From Bacteroidales bacterium (GTDB lineage Bacteria; Bacteroidota; Bacteroidia; Bacteroidales; P3): a stretch of DNA of 44,832 nt. The notes beneath the pieces were generated by a model that saw only the letters and a list, made by a program, of their open reading frames with translations, did not search any database and was not told the origin of the DNA. A program made the translations under genes and the position numbers. The stretch is from the NCBI GenBank assembly GCA_017448905.1, contig JAFSKP010000155.1:1-44832 (forward strand). The letters are read 5' to 3'. This document shows positions 1 through 10,532 of this stretch, piece by piece. How positions within the stretch are numbered: position 1 is the stretch's first letter; each line of letters starts with the position of its first letter.

Positions 1-1
1 A

Positions 2-20
2 CCTTAAACCTTAAACTTTA
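2..20 (+). repeat. Micro-repeat tract, CTTAAAC type
   Basis: Imperfect copies of CCTTAAA/CTTTA directly before the dnaE TTG. It resembles the ends of the two 95-bp repeats at 22041-22075 and 25293-25328, so a third copy may be cut by the window edge. Confidence 0.6.
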
Positions 21-25
21 CCCCC

Positions 26-3000
26 TTGTCCTATTTCACTCACCTCCATGTACACTCGCACTTCTCCATCCTCGACGGAATGTCGAAAGTGCCCGACTTG
101 ATAAAGAAATGCAAAAAAAACGGGATGTATGCCATGGCTTTGACAGACCATGGCAACATGTTTGGCATCAAGGAACTGGTGGACAACGCCAAGAAGGAAA
201 ACGGCAAGGTCAAGGATCAAATCAAGGAAATTGAAAGTTTAAAGCAGAAAATTGAAAATGGTGAGTACGAAGAGCCGCTAAACGATGACGCCAAGGCCGC
301 CAAACTCGCCGAACTCAACTCCCAACTCTCAACTCTCAACTCCCAATTCTTCAAGCCCATCATCGGAATCGAGGCCTATTGTGCCCATCGCACCCTCTAC
401 GACAAGGATGCCAACGTCAAGGAACGTGACCCCGAGACGGGCAAGGACCGTATCGCCGACCGCGGAGGATGGCATCTCATCCTCTTGGCAAAGAACAAAC
501 AAGGCTACCTTAATCTATGTAAGCTCAGTTCGATAGCTTTTACCGACGGCTACTTTTATTCGCCTCGTATCGACCATAATGTGCTGGAAAAGTACCATGA
601 AGGCATCATCTGCTGCTCTGCTTGCATCGGCGGCGAGATACCGCAGCTTATCCTGAAAGGCGACATTGATGCTGCCGAGAAGGCGGTTGTATGGTTCAAG
701 AACCTCTTTGGCGACGACTTCTACCTGGAGATGCAACGCCATAAGACCGACAAGCCCAATGCGGCATACGATACCTATCCAAAGCAGCAGCAGGTCAACG
801 AATATCTGGTTCGGTTCGCCAGAAAATATGACATCAAGCTGATTGCCACCAACGATGTCCATTTCGTCGAAGAGGAGCATGGCGAGGCCCACGACCGTCT
901 CATCTGTCTCAGCACCGGCAAGGACTTCGACGACCCGAACCGTCTGCACTACACAAAACAGGAATGGCTAAAATCGCCCGACGAGATGGCGGCCATCTTT
1001 TCTGACTATCCCGAGGCATTGGAAAACACACGCGAGATTGCCGACAAGGTTGAGGTCTACAGTATCGACAGTGACCCCATCATGCCGGTGTTCGACATAC
1101 CTGCGTCGTTCGGCAGCGAGGAGGAGTACCGCAGCCGCATCACTGAACAGGAGCTCTTCGACGAGTTTACACGTAACGAGAAGGGCGAAGTGGTGATGAA
1201 GCAGGAGGATGCCGAAAAGAAAATCAAGAAGCTTGGGGGCTACAACAAGCTTTATCGCATCAAGTTCGAAGCCGACTACCTGGAACATCTTGTCTGGCAG
1301 GGTGCTCGCAAGCGTTACCTGTCCGACCGCTCTGACCTGTCCGACGCGTCCGACATCAAGGCAGCCCTCACCGAGGAGCAGCGCGAGCGCATCGTTTTTG
1401 AGCTTCACACCATCAAGACTATGGGATTCCCTGGCTATTTCCTCATAGTGGCCGACTACATACGCGGCGCACGTGAAGAACTCGGCGTCAGCGTGGGCCC
1501 CGGGCGTGGCTCCGCAGCGGGCAGCGTCGTCGCCTACTGCTTGTGGATTACCGATATAGACCCACTGAAATATGACCTCCTGTTTGAGCGTTTCCTCAAC
1601 CCGGACCGTATCTCGCTGCCTGATATCGACGTCGACTTCGACGATGCCGGTCGCGGCAAAGTCCTCGATTGGATTACAGATAAATACGGAAAAGAGAAAG
1701 TAGCCCATATCATAACCTACGGCACTATGGCCAGCAAGTCGGCCATCGCCGATGTGGCTCGTATACAGAAGATACCACTCTCTACGGTGGCTCAGATCAA
1801 GAGCTATATACCCGACCGCGGCTTCCCCGACAGTGTCAAGGACGAGAAAGGCAAGTCGCCAAAAGTGAACCTCAAGAATTGCTACAAGTATGTCCCCGAG
1901 TTGCGCGAGATCATGGAAGGCACAGACCAGTCACTCAAAGAGGTGCTGACTTACGCCGAGGAACTGGAGGACACCAACCGCCAGACCGGCATCCATGCCT
2001 GTGGCGTCATCATCGGTGCCGACGACCTCACCAACTTCGCCCCCATGTGCACCATCAAGGATAAGGAGAGCGGCGAGGATGTGCTGGTGACGCAGTACGA
2101 CGGTCATGTAGTCGAGACTGTGGGACTTATCAAGATGGACTTCCTCGGCCTCAAGAACCTCAGCATCATCAAGGATGCCATCAAGAATATCAAGAAACGT
2201 CACGGCATTGAGATTGATATCGACCATATACCCATCGACGATGAGCAGACCTATCAGCTCTTCTGCGACGGCAACACCGTCGGTACATTCCAGTTCGAGT
2301 CCGCCGGCATGCAGAAATATTTACGTGAACTCAAGCCCCATGTCTTCGAGGACCTTATCGCCATGAATGCCCTCTACCGTCCAGGCCCCATGGAATATAT
2401 CCCCGACTTTATCGACCGCAAGCTGGGTCGCAAGCCGGTGGAATACGACATTCCCTGTATGGAGAAATATCTGAAGGACACTTACGGCATCACCGTCTAC
2501 CAGGAGCAGGTCATGCTCCTCTCGCGCCAGTTGGCAGGATTCACTCGTGGACAGAGTGATACCCTTCGCAAGGCCATGGGCAAGAAGCAGATAGAGAAGA
2601 TGAACGAGCTTGAGGTGCTCTTCTACGAAGGAGGCGAAAAGAACGGTCATCCGCACGATATCCTCAACAAGATTTGGGAGGACTGGAAGAAGTTCGCCTC
2701 ATACGCCTTCAACAAGTCGCACGCCACCTGCTACTCGTGGGTGGCCTACCAGACGGCCTATCTCAAGGCTCATTATCCTGCCGAGTATATGGCTGCTGTG
2801 ATGACCTCGTCGCTCAGCGACATCACGCGTGTCACCGAGCTTATGGAGGACTGCCGCAAGAACAAGATAGAGATTCTCGCCCCCTGTGTCAACGAGTCGG
2901 ATATTGATTTCTCCGTCAACGAAAAAGGGCAGATACGCTTCGGACTCAGCGCCATCAAGGGTATGGGCGAGGCGGCGGCGCAGGCCATCATCGATGAGCG

Positions 3001-3985
3001 CGAGGCGCATGGATCATTTGCCGACATCTTCGACCTGCTCGACCGTATCGACATGAAAGCCCTCAACCGCAAGAATCTCGAGGTGCTTGTCAAGTCGGGA
3101 GCTATGGATCAGCTGAAGGGCCTCCACCGTGCACAGTACATGTACAAGGATGTCGACAGCGAGAACGCCCCCACCTACCTTGAGAAGCTCATACGTTGGC
3201 AGAACCGCAAGCGTGAGGCCGCCAGCATGTCGCAAATGTCCATCTTCGACATGTCGGACGAAATAAAAGCCGAGGACCACCCGCAGCCCCCAGAGTGCGA
3301 GCCATGGACCAGTGTGGAGCAATGCAACTATGAGAAAGAGGTGGTGGGATTCTACCTCTCAGGTCATCCCCTCGATGACTACAAATATGAGATGGAGAAT
3401 TTTGTGACTATAAAGGTGAGTCAGCTCGCAGACCTCGAGTCGCTGGTTTCTCGCAGGGAAGTGCGCTTTGGAGGCATCGTCACTGCTGCCATGTCGGGTA
3501 TCTCGCAGAAGACGGGTCGCCCATACGGTTCGATGACCATCGAGGACTATGACGGCTCGTATGAGCTGCGTCTTTTCGGTGAGGATGGCGTGAAATACAG
3601 GGAGTACTGCCAGAAAGGACTCTTCGTGTTCGTCAAAGCAGAAATAAAGCAGTACACTATCAAGAAGGATGGTGTCGAAAGCAAGAGCCCGGCACGCATA
3701 TACATCGACCGAATAATGCCCTTGGGCGACGTGGTGACGCAGTTCACCAAGAGCATCAATTTCCATATCGACATACGCAGCCTTGACGAGGACTTCTGTA
3801 CACGCCTCAAAAAACTGGCACACCAGAACCGCGGCAAAACCAAGCTAACTGTCAATGTCGACGACAAGGAACACGAGATGTCGCTCTTCATGTCGTCGAA
3901 CGAGATGAGCGTCGACCCGAGCCTGTTCCTTGTTTTGCTGAAAAATATGCCCGAAGTCTATGGCATCAAGTTGAATAATAAGTGA
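26..3985 (+). CDS. dnaE: DNA polymerase III subunit alpha (DnaE)
   Basis: Catalytic subunit of the replicative DNA polymerase, 1319 residues. The N-terminal PHP domain begins with HLHVHSHFSILDG. The family C palm carries the metal-binding stretch PDIDVDFDD (around residue 533) and IKMDFLGLKNLS. A C-terminal OB-fold region follows (VRFGGIVTAAMSG). The start must be the TTG at 26: an in-frame TAA lies at 5-7, no ATG or GTG falls between, and the next Met (residue 19) would remove the PHP histidines. Two low-complexity inserts, residues about 96-108 (LNSQLSTLNSQ) and 432-443 (LSDRSDLSDASD), are encoded by micro-repeat DNA and lie in linkers that vary in the family. The GSCFA gene follows after 24 bases. 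Function is certain; the role of the inserts is unknown. Confidence 0.97.
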   Translation: MSYFTHLHVHSHFSILDGMSKVPDLIKKCKKNGMYAMALTDHGNMFGIKELVDNAKKENGKVKDQIKEIESLKQKIENGEYEEPLNDDAKAAKLAELNSQLSTLNSQFFKPIIGIEAYCAHRTLYDKDANVKERDPETGKDRIADRGGWHLILLAKNKQGYLNLCKLSSIAFTDGYFYSPRIDHNVLEKYHEGIICCSACIGGEIPQLILKGDIDAAEKAVVWFKNLFGDDFYLEMQRHKTDKPNAAYDTYPKQQQVNEYLVRFARKYDIKLIATNDVHFVEEEHGEAHDRLICLSTGKDFDDPNRLHYTKQEWLKSPDEMAAIFSDYPEALENTREIADKVEVYSIDSDPIMPVFDIPASFGSEEEYRSRITEQELFDEFTRNEKGEVVMKQEDAEKKIKKLGGYNKLYRIKFEADYLEHLVWQGARKRYLSDRSDLSDASDIKAALTEEQRERIVFELHTIKTMGFPGYFLIVADYIRGAREELGVSVGPGRGSAAGSVVAYCLWITDIDPLKYDLLFERFLNPDRISLPDIDVDFDDAGRGKVLDWITDKYGKEKVAHIITYGTMASKSAIADVARIQKIPLSTVAQIKSYIPDRGFPDSVKDEKGKSPKVNLKNCYKYVPELREIMEGTDQSLKEVLTYAEELEDTNRQTGIHACGVIIGADDLTNFAPMCTIKDKESGEDVLVTQYDGHVVETVGLIKMDFLGLKNLSIIKDAIKNIKKRHGIEIDIDHIPIDDEQTYQLFCDGNTVGTFQFESAGMQKYLRELKPHVFEDLIAMNALYRPGPMEYIPDFIDRKLGRKPVEYDIPCMEKYLKDTYGITVYQEQVMLLSRQLAGFTRGQSDTLRKAMGKKQIEKMNELEVLFYEGGEKNGHPHDILNKIWEDWKKFASYAFNKSHATCYSWVAYQTAYLKAHYPAEYMAAVMTSSLSDITRVTELMEDCRKNKIEILAPCVNESDIDFSVNEKGQIRFGLSAIKGMGEAAAQAIIDEREAHGSFADIFDLLDRIDMKALNRKNLEVLVKSGAMDQLKGLHRAQYMYKDVDSENAPTYLEKLIRWQNRKREAASMSQMSIFDMSDEIKAEDHPQPPECEPWTSVEQCNYEKEVVGFYLSGHPLDDYKYEMENFVTIKVSQLADLESLVSRREVRFGGIVTAAMSGISQKTGRPYGSMTIEDYDGSYELRLFGEDGVKYREYCQKGLFVFVKAEIKQYTIKKDGVESKSPARIYIDRIMPLGDVVTQFTKSINFHIDIRSLDEDFCTRLKKLAHQNRGKTKLTVNVDDKEHEMSLFMSSNEMSVDPSLFLVLLKNMPEVYGIKLNNK
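311..350 (+). repeat. In-frame micro-repeat tract inside dnaE, CAACTC type
   Basis: Five imperfect copies of CAACTC/CAACTCT encode about residues 96-108 (LNSQLSTLNSQ) in the variable PHP linker. It is similar in wording to the tracts in the neighbouring GSCFA gene. Confidence 0.75.
1319..1354 (+). repeat. In-frame micro-repeat tract inside dnaE, GTCCGAC type
   Basis: Repeats of TCCGAC/TCTGAC spaced 8-10 bases encode LSDRSDLSDASD (residues 432-443), just before the conserved ELHTIKTMGFPGYFL block. It recalls the TCCAGA tract at 27681-27720. Confidence 0.75.
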
Positions 3986-4016
3986 CCAGTGAATAGCGGA
4001 CAGTGAATAGTGACAA
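3983..4016 (+). repeat. Micro-repeat tract, AGTGAATAG type
   Basis: Two copies of CAGTGAATAG plus AGTGAC fill the dnaE-GSCFA gap and include the GTG start codon of the GSCFA gene. Confidence 0.75.
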
Positions 4017-5011
4017 TTAAAGCAAAATTATATACCGAAGTACCTCTGGAAGTTGCGTCGTTCAGAATCGATCATTCGGATTCCATCTTCCTTCTTGGCT
4101 CATGCTTCACCGAGAACATCGGCAAGCGGCTGGCGGAGTTCGGCTTCCAGACGATGATGAACCCATTCGGCATCCTCTACAACCCTCTGTCGATGGCGAT
4201 AGCGATGTCCTATTGCCTAGACGACAAGAGGATAGGGGAGGAGAGCCTTGTTTTCCACGACGACCTCTGGCATTCGTGGCTCCATCATGGTGCTTTCTCG
4301 CGCCGCGACAAGCAGGAGTGTCTAGACGCCTGCAACCATGCCATCAGCGACGCCCACCAATTCCTCCAGACCTGCAACACTATAATCATCACTTTCGGCT
4401 CCGCCTGGTACTACCGACTGAAATGTACCCATCAGCGTCCCGCAGATGGGAAAAGTGCATGTGAACTGCGTGGAGAAAACAAAAGCATGGACCCCGGTGG
4501 ACCGATGCTGCGAACTCACAATTCACAATTCACGACTCACGATTCACAATTTCACACCATTGTCGCCAACTGCCACAAAGTCCCTGCTTCCAACTTCGAG
4601 AAACGTCTCGCTACAGTAGAAGAGGCGGTGAATGCCTGGACTCCGCTTTTGGAACGACTTCTCGAAAAAGGAGTGCGTATCATCTTTACCGTCAGCCCCG
4701 TCCGCCACCAAGCATACGGTGCCCACGGCAACCAGTTGGGCAAGGCTGTCCTCCTCCTCGCCATCGACCAACTCAATTCACAATCCACATCTCACAATTC
4801 ACAATTAGCCTATTTCCCCGCATACGAGATTGTGACTGACGAGCTGCGCGACTACCGCTTCTATGCCGACGACATGGCGCATCCATCCGCGTTGGCGGAA
4901 CAGATAGTATGGAGGCGTTTCCAAGAGACCTTTATGAATCAAGAAACCATTGACCGTTGCATCGACTATGAGAAAATGATTCGCCGCAACGCTCACCGAC
5001 CGCTGCATTAG
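4010..5011 (+). CDS. GSCFA domain-containing protein
   Basis: Encodes 333 residues of the GSCFA family, named for the motif seen here as GSCFTENIG (about residues 31-39). The family is common in Bacteroidetes and its biochemical role is not established; SGNH-hydrolase-like activity has been suggested. Other recognisable blocks are MNPFGILYNP, DLWHSWLHHG, ITFGSAWYYRL and YRFYADDMAHPS near the C-terminus. GTG at 4010 is the forced start, because a TGA precedes it at 4004-4006 and the next Met (residue 48) lies beyond the signature motif. Two inserts, about residues 140-182 and 254-266, contain NSQF/HNSQL-type strings encoded by CACAATTCA micro-repeats. The gene lies directly downstream of dnaE and probably shares its transcript. 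Confidence 0.88.
   Translation: MTIKAKLYTEVPLEVASFRIDHSDSIFLLGSCFTENIGKRLAEFGFQTMMNPFGILYNPLSMAIAMSYCLDDKRIGEESLVFHDDLWHSWLHHGAFSRRDKQECLDACNHAISDAHQFLQTCNTIIITFGSAWYYRLKCTHQRPADGKSACELRGENKSMDPGGPMLRTHNSQFTTHDSQFHTIVANCHKVPASNFEKRLATVEEAVNAWTPLLERLLEKGVRIIFTVSPVRHQAYGAHGNQLGKAVLLLAIDQLNSQSTSHNSQLAYFPAYEIVTDELRDYRFYADDMAHPSALAEQIVWRRFQETFMNQETIDRCIDYEKMIRRNAHRPLH
4512..4555 (+). repeat. In-frame micro-repeat tract inside the GSCFA gene, CACAATTCA type
   Basis: Five imperfect copies of CTCACAATT/TTCACGACT, unit about 8 bases, encode residues about 168-182. Confidence 0.8.
4770..4807 (+). repeat. Second in-frame micro-repeat tract inside the GSCFA gene
   Basis: Copies of TTCACAAT and CTCACAAT encode residues about 254-266, directly before the conserved YFPAYEI block. 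Confidence 0.8.
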
Positions 5012-5114
5012 ATAATAGAAAGATGATAATCGGTGTTTTGCGGCGACAGTCAGACGCGTAGGCACCGTGCCTGCGGTCAAACAAAATGCAATAAAGAAAT
5101 AACATATTAACACA

Positions 5115-6164
5115 ATGAAGAACATCGCATTGGTTATGGGTGGCTTCTCTGGCGAGCACCAGATTTCAATCAACAGCGGCTGCCAGGTCTATGAGTCGCT
5201 CGACAGGAATAAATATAATGTGTATAAAATTGTCGTTGGCGACCTGAAAGATGGTGTCATCGACCGCCAGAACTGGTACTGGCTCGCCGACGACGGCAAG
5301 CATCGTCCCATTGAACGTGCAGATTTCACGGTGACCGACAACGGTGAGAAAATCCACTTTGACCTCGCTTTCATTATCGTCCATGGCAATCCCGGCGAGA
5401 ATGGGGTTCTACAGGGCTATTTTGACCTTCTCGGCATAAAATACACTACCTGTGGATTCTACACCTCGGCGCTGACTTTCAACAAGGGTTATTGCAATCC
5501 TGTTGTGAAAAGTTTCGATATCGTACGTGTTGCGGACTCTATGATGCTCTATGGTGACCAACCTTTCGACGAGAAGGGGATTGTCGAGAGACTGGGACTA
5601 CCTCTTTTTGTCAAGCCGGCATCGGGAGGCAGCAGTGTGGCAACGACTAAAGTCAAAAGGGCTGAAGACCTGATGCCAGCTATCCGTGAGGCATTCATGG
5701 AAGACAATGCTGTGCTTGTAGAACAGTTTGTGCCAGGACGTGAGTTCGACTGCGGAGTGATGAAATACAAGGGTAAGAAGTTTGTATTCCCAATCACTGA
5801 AATCATCCCTCTGGGCGACCATGAGTTCTTCGACTACGCTGCAAAGTATGACGGCTTCTCGAACGAGGTCACGCCTGCCGAAGTGGAAGAGGTCATCGCG
5901 GAAGAGATTCAGGATGTCTCTTCGCGGCTGTACGACCTGCTGGATTGTCACGGCGTGGTACGTTTCGACTACATTTGCGACACCCAAGAAAAGAAACTCA
6001 CCTTCCTCGAGGTCAACACTATCCCCGGTCAAAGCGCAGAGAGCATCGTTCCCAAGCAGGCTCGCGCCATGGGCATCAGCACTGTGCAGCTCTACGAGAT
6101 GATAATTGAAGATGCTCTCGGTACGCAGACATCCTCGCCCGGGGTGGTGACCTGTGACGAGTGA
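5115..6164 (+). CDS. ddl: D-alanine--D-alanine ligase
   Basis: ATP-grasp ligase that makes the D-Ala-D-Ala dipeptide for peptidoglycan in the cytoplasm; 349 residues, normal length. The N-terminus MKNIALVMGGFSGEHQIS is the family's first substrate-binding block. FVKPASGGSSVATTKV is the ATP-grasp lysine and loop region. EVNTIPGQSAESIVPKQ near residue 305 is the metal and D-Ala binding motif. The ATG start is clear. The last codons and the TGA stop merge into a GTGA-rich micro-repeat tract (6147-6197), so the final residues SSPGVVTCDE may be repeat-derived. A 103-base gap separates it from the GSCFA gene. Confidence 0.95.
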   Translation: MKNIALVMGGFSGEHQISINSGCQVYESLDRNKYNVYKIVVGDLKDGVIDRQNWYWLADDGKHRPIERADFTVTDNGEKIHFDLAFIIVHGNPGENGVLQGYFDLLGIKYTTCGFYTSALTFNKGYCNPVVKSFDIVRVADSMMLYGDQPFDEKGIVERLGLPLFVKPASGGSSVATTKVKRAEDLMPAIREAFMEDNAVLVEQFVPGREFDCGVMKYKGKKFVFPITEIIPLGDHEFFDYAAKYDGFSNEVTPAEVEEVIAEEIQDVSSRLYDLLDCHGVVRFDYICDTQEKKLTFLEVNTIPGQSAESIVPKQARAMGISTVQLYEMIIEDALGTQTSSPGVVTCDE

Positions 6165-6197
6165 ACGGCGATTAGTGACCAGTGATTGGTGATCAGA
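6147..6197 (+). repeat. Micro-repeat tract, AGTGATTGGTGA type
   Basis: Repeated GTGAC/AGTGA units overlap the last codons and stop of ddl. It shares GACCAGTGA with the tract at 3983-4016 and GATTAGTGA (inverted) with 8535-8568. Confidence 0.7.
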
Positions 6198-6248
6198 TAG
6201 ATGCCACCGCATGGTTTCGGTTTTCATTTTTCAAATTCCAACTTTTAA

Positions 6249-6779
6249 ATGGATAACGCAATTCTAAAAAACCTTCGTGAGCGTCGAAGTGTACGCTCTT
6301 TCAAGCCGGAACAGATAACCGACGAGGAACTGACGGCAGTCCTTGAAGCCGGCACATACGCCCCCACGGGGATGAACCTCCAAGACCCATGGATTGTGGC
6401 TGTACAGAACCCTGACATTATTGCGCGTCTGGTACGGCTGAACAAGCAGTTCACCCAGCAGGAGGGCAACCCCTACTATGATGCACCGACTATAGTACTG
6501 GTCTTCGCGTCGCGTCCCGAGAAGTGGAAAAACGGTATGGCAGACGGCTCGCTTGTGCTTGGCAACATGATGAATGCAGCCCACGCTATCGGCCTGGGCT
6601 CTTGCTGGATAAACCGTGAACGTGAGATGTTCGACACCATAGAAGGCAAGGAACTCATGAGGCAACTCGGTCTGCCTGATGACTTGATGGGTGTGGGTGC
6701 CCTCTCGCTGGGCTATCCGGCAGTCCCTTCGCGTCCCGCCCGTCCCCGCAAGGAGAATTATTACAGGATAGTCAAATAG
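6249..6779 (+). CDS. Nitroreductase family protein
   Basis: FMN-dependent oxidoreductase of the NfsB/nitroreductase fold, 176 residues, at the short end for the family. The N-terminal RERRSVRSF block binds the FMN phosphate, and APTGMNLQDPW is the typical second flavin-contacting stretch. The GLGSCWINRE and LSLGYPA blocks complete the fold. The native substrate cannot be predicted from sequence. It follows ddl after a repeat-bearing gap and precedes a TIGR02757 gene on the same strand. Confidence 0.9.
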   Translation: MDNAILKNLRERRSVRSFKPEQITDEELTAVLEAGTYAPTGMNLQDPWIVAVQNPDIIARLVRLNKQFTQQEGNPYYDAPTIVLVFASRPEKWKNGMADGSLVLGNMMNAAHAIGLGSCWINREREMFDTIEGKELMRQLGLPDDLMGVGALSLGYPAVPSRPARPRKENYYRIVK

Positions 6780-6808
6780 TCGATCCTGTTTGATGTTCAA
6801 CGTTTCTC

Positions 6809-6857
6809 TTTTACATCTTCACATCGTCAAATCTTTACATTCTCATATCTTTACAAC
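6809..6857 (+). repeat. Micro-repeat tract, CTTTACAT type
   Basis: Copies of TTTTACATCT, TTCACATC, TCTTTACAT and TCTTTACAA run up to the TIGR02757 start codon. Confidence 0.65.
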
Positions 6858-6859
6858 TA

Positions 6860-7603
6860 ATGAACTCACAAACAGCCGATTTGCTTCGCAGACATGCCGA
6901 ACATTATGAGACGGCAGATTTTCTCGTCGGAGATCCCTCATGGTGGATGCATCAGGTGTCTGGTGCCGAGAACCAAGAGGCGTTGGCGTTTCTTGCCTCC
7001 TGTCTGAGCTATGGCAGCCGCAAGCAGTTCATGCCCAAGATAGGACAGATGCTGGAATGGTCAGGCGGCGAGATGCACCGTTGGATAGTTGACGGTGGTT
7101 TCGAAGAGCTTTTGCCTGAAGATGATAAACGTTGTTACTACAGGCTGTACACGAAAGGATGTATGAACGCCCTGCTTCGCGCTTGCAAGTGTATGCTGAA
7201 GGAATACGGCACCATGGGCTGTTTCGTGCGACGCAACGCCACCGACGGTTTTTCTGCCTTGCATTCGTTGAGTGCCTACTTCTTTTCGCACGGTGCCAGC
7301 AACGTTGTGCCCAAGGATGTCACGTCGGCATGCAAACGGCTCTGCATGTTCCTGCGCTGGATGGTGCGCGACCACTCTCCTGTCGATCTGGGCTTATGGC
7401 ATGATTTTATCGACAAGCGCACTCTGATTATGCCCCTCGACACACATGTCATGCAACAGGCCGTGAAATTGGGCCTTCTCTCGTGCAGCACTGCCTCTAT
7501 GTCGGCTGCTCGTCGCCTCACGGCATCGCTCACCGAGGTTTTCCCCGACGACCCGTTGCGAGGAGATTTCGCACTTTTCGGATATGGAGTTGAAAACGAT
7601 TGA
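6860..7603 (+). CDS. TIGR02757 family protein (DUF2400)
   Basis: A 247-residue protein of the DUF2400/TIGR02757 family, widespread in Bacteroidetes and of unknown function; the fold resembles helix-hairpin-helix DNA glycosylases. Recognisable blocks are FLVGDPSWWMHQ, ALAFLASCLSYGSRKQ, RLCMFLRWMVR, and DLGLWHDFIDKRTLIMPLDTH split across residues 180-200. The ATG start at 6860 follows a CTTTACA-type micro-repeat (6809-6857). No partner in the neighbourhood clarifies its job. Confidence 0.85.
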   Translation: MNSQTADLLRRHAEHYETADFLVGDPSWWMHQVSGAENQEALAFLASCLSYGSRKQFMPKIGQMLEWSGGEMHRWIVDGGFEELLPEDDKRCYYRLYTKGCMNALLRACKCMLKEYGTMGCFVRRNATDGFSALHSLSAYFFSHGASNVVPKDVTSACKRLCMFLRWMVRDHSPVDLGLWHDFIDKRTLIMPLDTHVMQQAVKLGLLSCSTASMSAARRLTASLTEVFPDDPLRGDFALFGYGVEND

Positions 7604-7634
7604 ACGTTTTGTCGAAAAAAATTACAGCACATTG

Positions 7635-7664
7635 TTGTTGATTCAAAAAAAAGTTGTAATTTAG
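7635..7664 (+). promoter_or_regulatory. Possible Bacteroidetes promoter for tonB
   Basis: TTG at 7635-7637 is followed after 19 bases by TAATTTAG at 7657-7664. This is one mismatch from the TAnnTTTG -7 box and has the usual spacing. The tonB ATG is 64 bases further on. Confidence 0.45.
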
Positions 7665-7727
7665 CGGTGTGAAAGAAGTGCGTTTGAAGCACTTCGGTTT
7701 AGTAATAAATGATTAAAAGTTAATAAT

Positions 7728-8426
7728 ATGGAAGCAAAAAAGTCACAGAAAGCAGACCTTGAAAAAAAGAAAGGACTGTTTATCGAAATTGGTTTGGTGA
7801 CGATTCTTGCGTTAGTTCTTGTCGCTTTCAACCTTCGCAGCACAGAGAAATCGGATAGCGGTCTTGCCGTCCAGATGATCAGTGAGGAGATGGAGGAGGA
7901 AATCATCCAGACCGAGGAGGAGCAGCAGCAGGAACCTGAGCCCGAGCCTGAGCAGCCCGAGCCGGAAGTCACCACAGAGCTTGAAGTCGTTGACAACGAC
8001 GCTGAGATCGAGAACGAGCTCGGTATAGTCGATGCCGGCGACGACGCCAACAAGCAGCAGCAGGAAATTGTCACTGTCGATGTTGGAGGCGAGGAGGAAG
8101 TCCAAGAAGAAGAGATTTTCGTCTTCGTCGAGAAATATCCCGAGTACCCGGGTGGTGAGGCTGCCTTGTACGAGTACCTCAACAAAAGCATCCAGTATCC
8201 CGAAATGGCTCGCGACAATGGCATCACCGGCACGGTGGTCATCAAGTTCGTCGTCGAGAAGGACGGGAGCATCACCAAGGCCTCCATTCTGCGTGAGATT
8301 GGCGGTGGTTGCGGCAAGGAAGCTCTTCGTGTCGTCAACGCCATGCCAAAATGGAAACCTGGTCAGCAGAGCGGAAAGGCCGTGCGTACTGAGTTTACCT
8401 TACCCGTCCAGTTCCAACTGCAGTAA
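7728..8426 (+). CDS. tonB: Energy transducer TonB
   Basis: Couples inner-membrane proton-motive force to TonB-dependent outer-membrane receptors; 232 residues. A short basic cytoplasmic tail is followed by one membrane helix (about residues 17-36). A periplasmic spacer rich in Glu, Pro and Gln (residues 45-140) comes next, then a C-terminal TonB domain (residues 142-232) with YPGGEAAL, ITGTVVIKFVVEKDGS and MPKWKPGQQSGK. The gene is monocistronic by signals: a probable promoter at 7635-7664 and a strong terminator at 8491-8518. No ExbB or ExbD gene is adjacent. Confidence 0.93.
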   Translation: MEAKKSQKADLEKKKGLFIEIGLVTILALVLVAFNLRSTEKSDSGLAVQMISEEMEEEIIQTEEEQQQEPEPEPEQPEPEVTTELEVVDNDAEIENELGIVDAGDDANKQQQEIVTVDVGGEEEVQEEEIFVFVEKYPEYPGGEAALYEYLNKSIQYPEMARDNGITGTVVIKFVVEKDGSITKASILREIGGGCGKEALRVVNAMPKWKPGQQSGKAVRTEFTLPVQFQLQ

Positions 8427-8436
8427 CCAGACTCTT

Positions 8437-8475
8437 ATTTCGGAATTTGAATCTCGATATTTGAATTTCGAATTA
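8437..8475 (+). repeat. Micro-repeat tract, TTTGAAT type
   Basis: Three copies of GAATTTGAAT/ATATTTGAATTT follow the tonB stop, just before its terminator. Confidence 0.65.
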
Positions 8476-8490
8476 AACGGTTAGAAACAC

Positions 8491-8518
8491 AAAGGCGGAC
8501 ATTATGTTCGCCTTTTTT
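8491..8518 (+). terminator. Rho-independent terminator after tonB
   Basis: Hairpin of 11 pairs: the AAAGGCG arm at 8491-8497 pairs with CGCCTTT at 8509-8515, extended by GACA with TGTT (one G-T pair), loop 8502-8504. A run of six T ends at 8518. Confidence 0.9.
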
Positions 8519-8534
8519 GATGCCTTTCTGGTCC

Positions 8535-8567
8535 GTCACTAATCACTAATCACCATTCACTAATCAC

Positions 8568-8568
<1 letters not shown>
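8535..8568 (+). repeat. Micro-repeat tract, CACTAAT type
   Basis: Four copies of CACTAAT/CACCATT. It is the reverse complement of the AGTGAATAG wording seen at 3983-4016. It ends in the TTG start of the ABC-F gene. Confidence 0.8.
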
Positions 8569-10505
<1,937 letters not shown>

Positions 10506-10508
10506 TAG

Positions 10509-10532
10509 TTTTCACATTTCACTTTTCATATT
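10509..10532 (+). repeat. Micro-repeat tract, TTTCAC type
   Basis: TTTTCAC, ATTTCAC and TTTTCAT in a row fill the gap between the convergent ABC-F and comM genes. Confidence 0.5.

Noticed and set aside
5060..5080. Short inverted repeat AGGCA/TGCCT before ddl
   Set aside because: Only five pairs and no T tract; too weak for a terminator or riboswitch.
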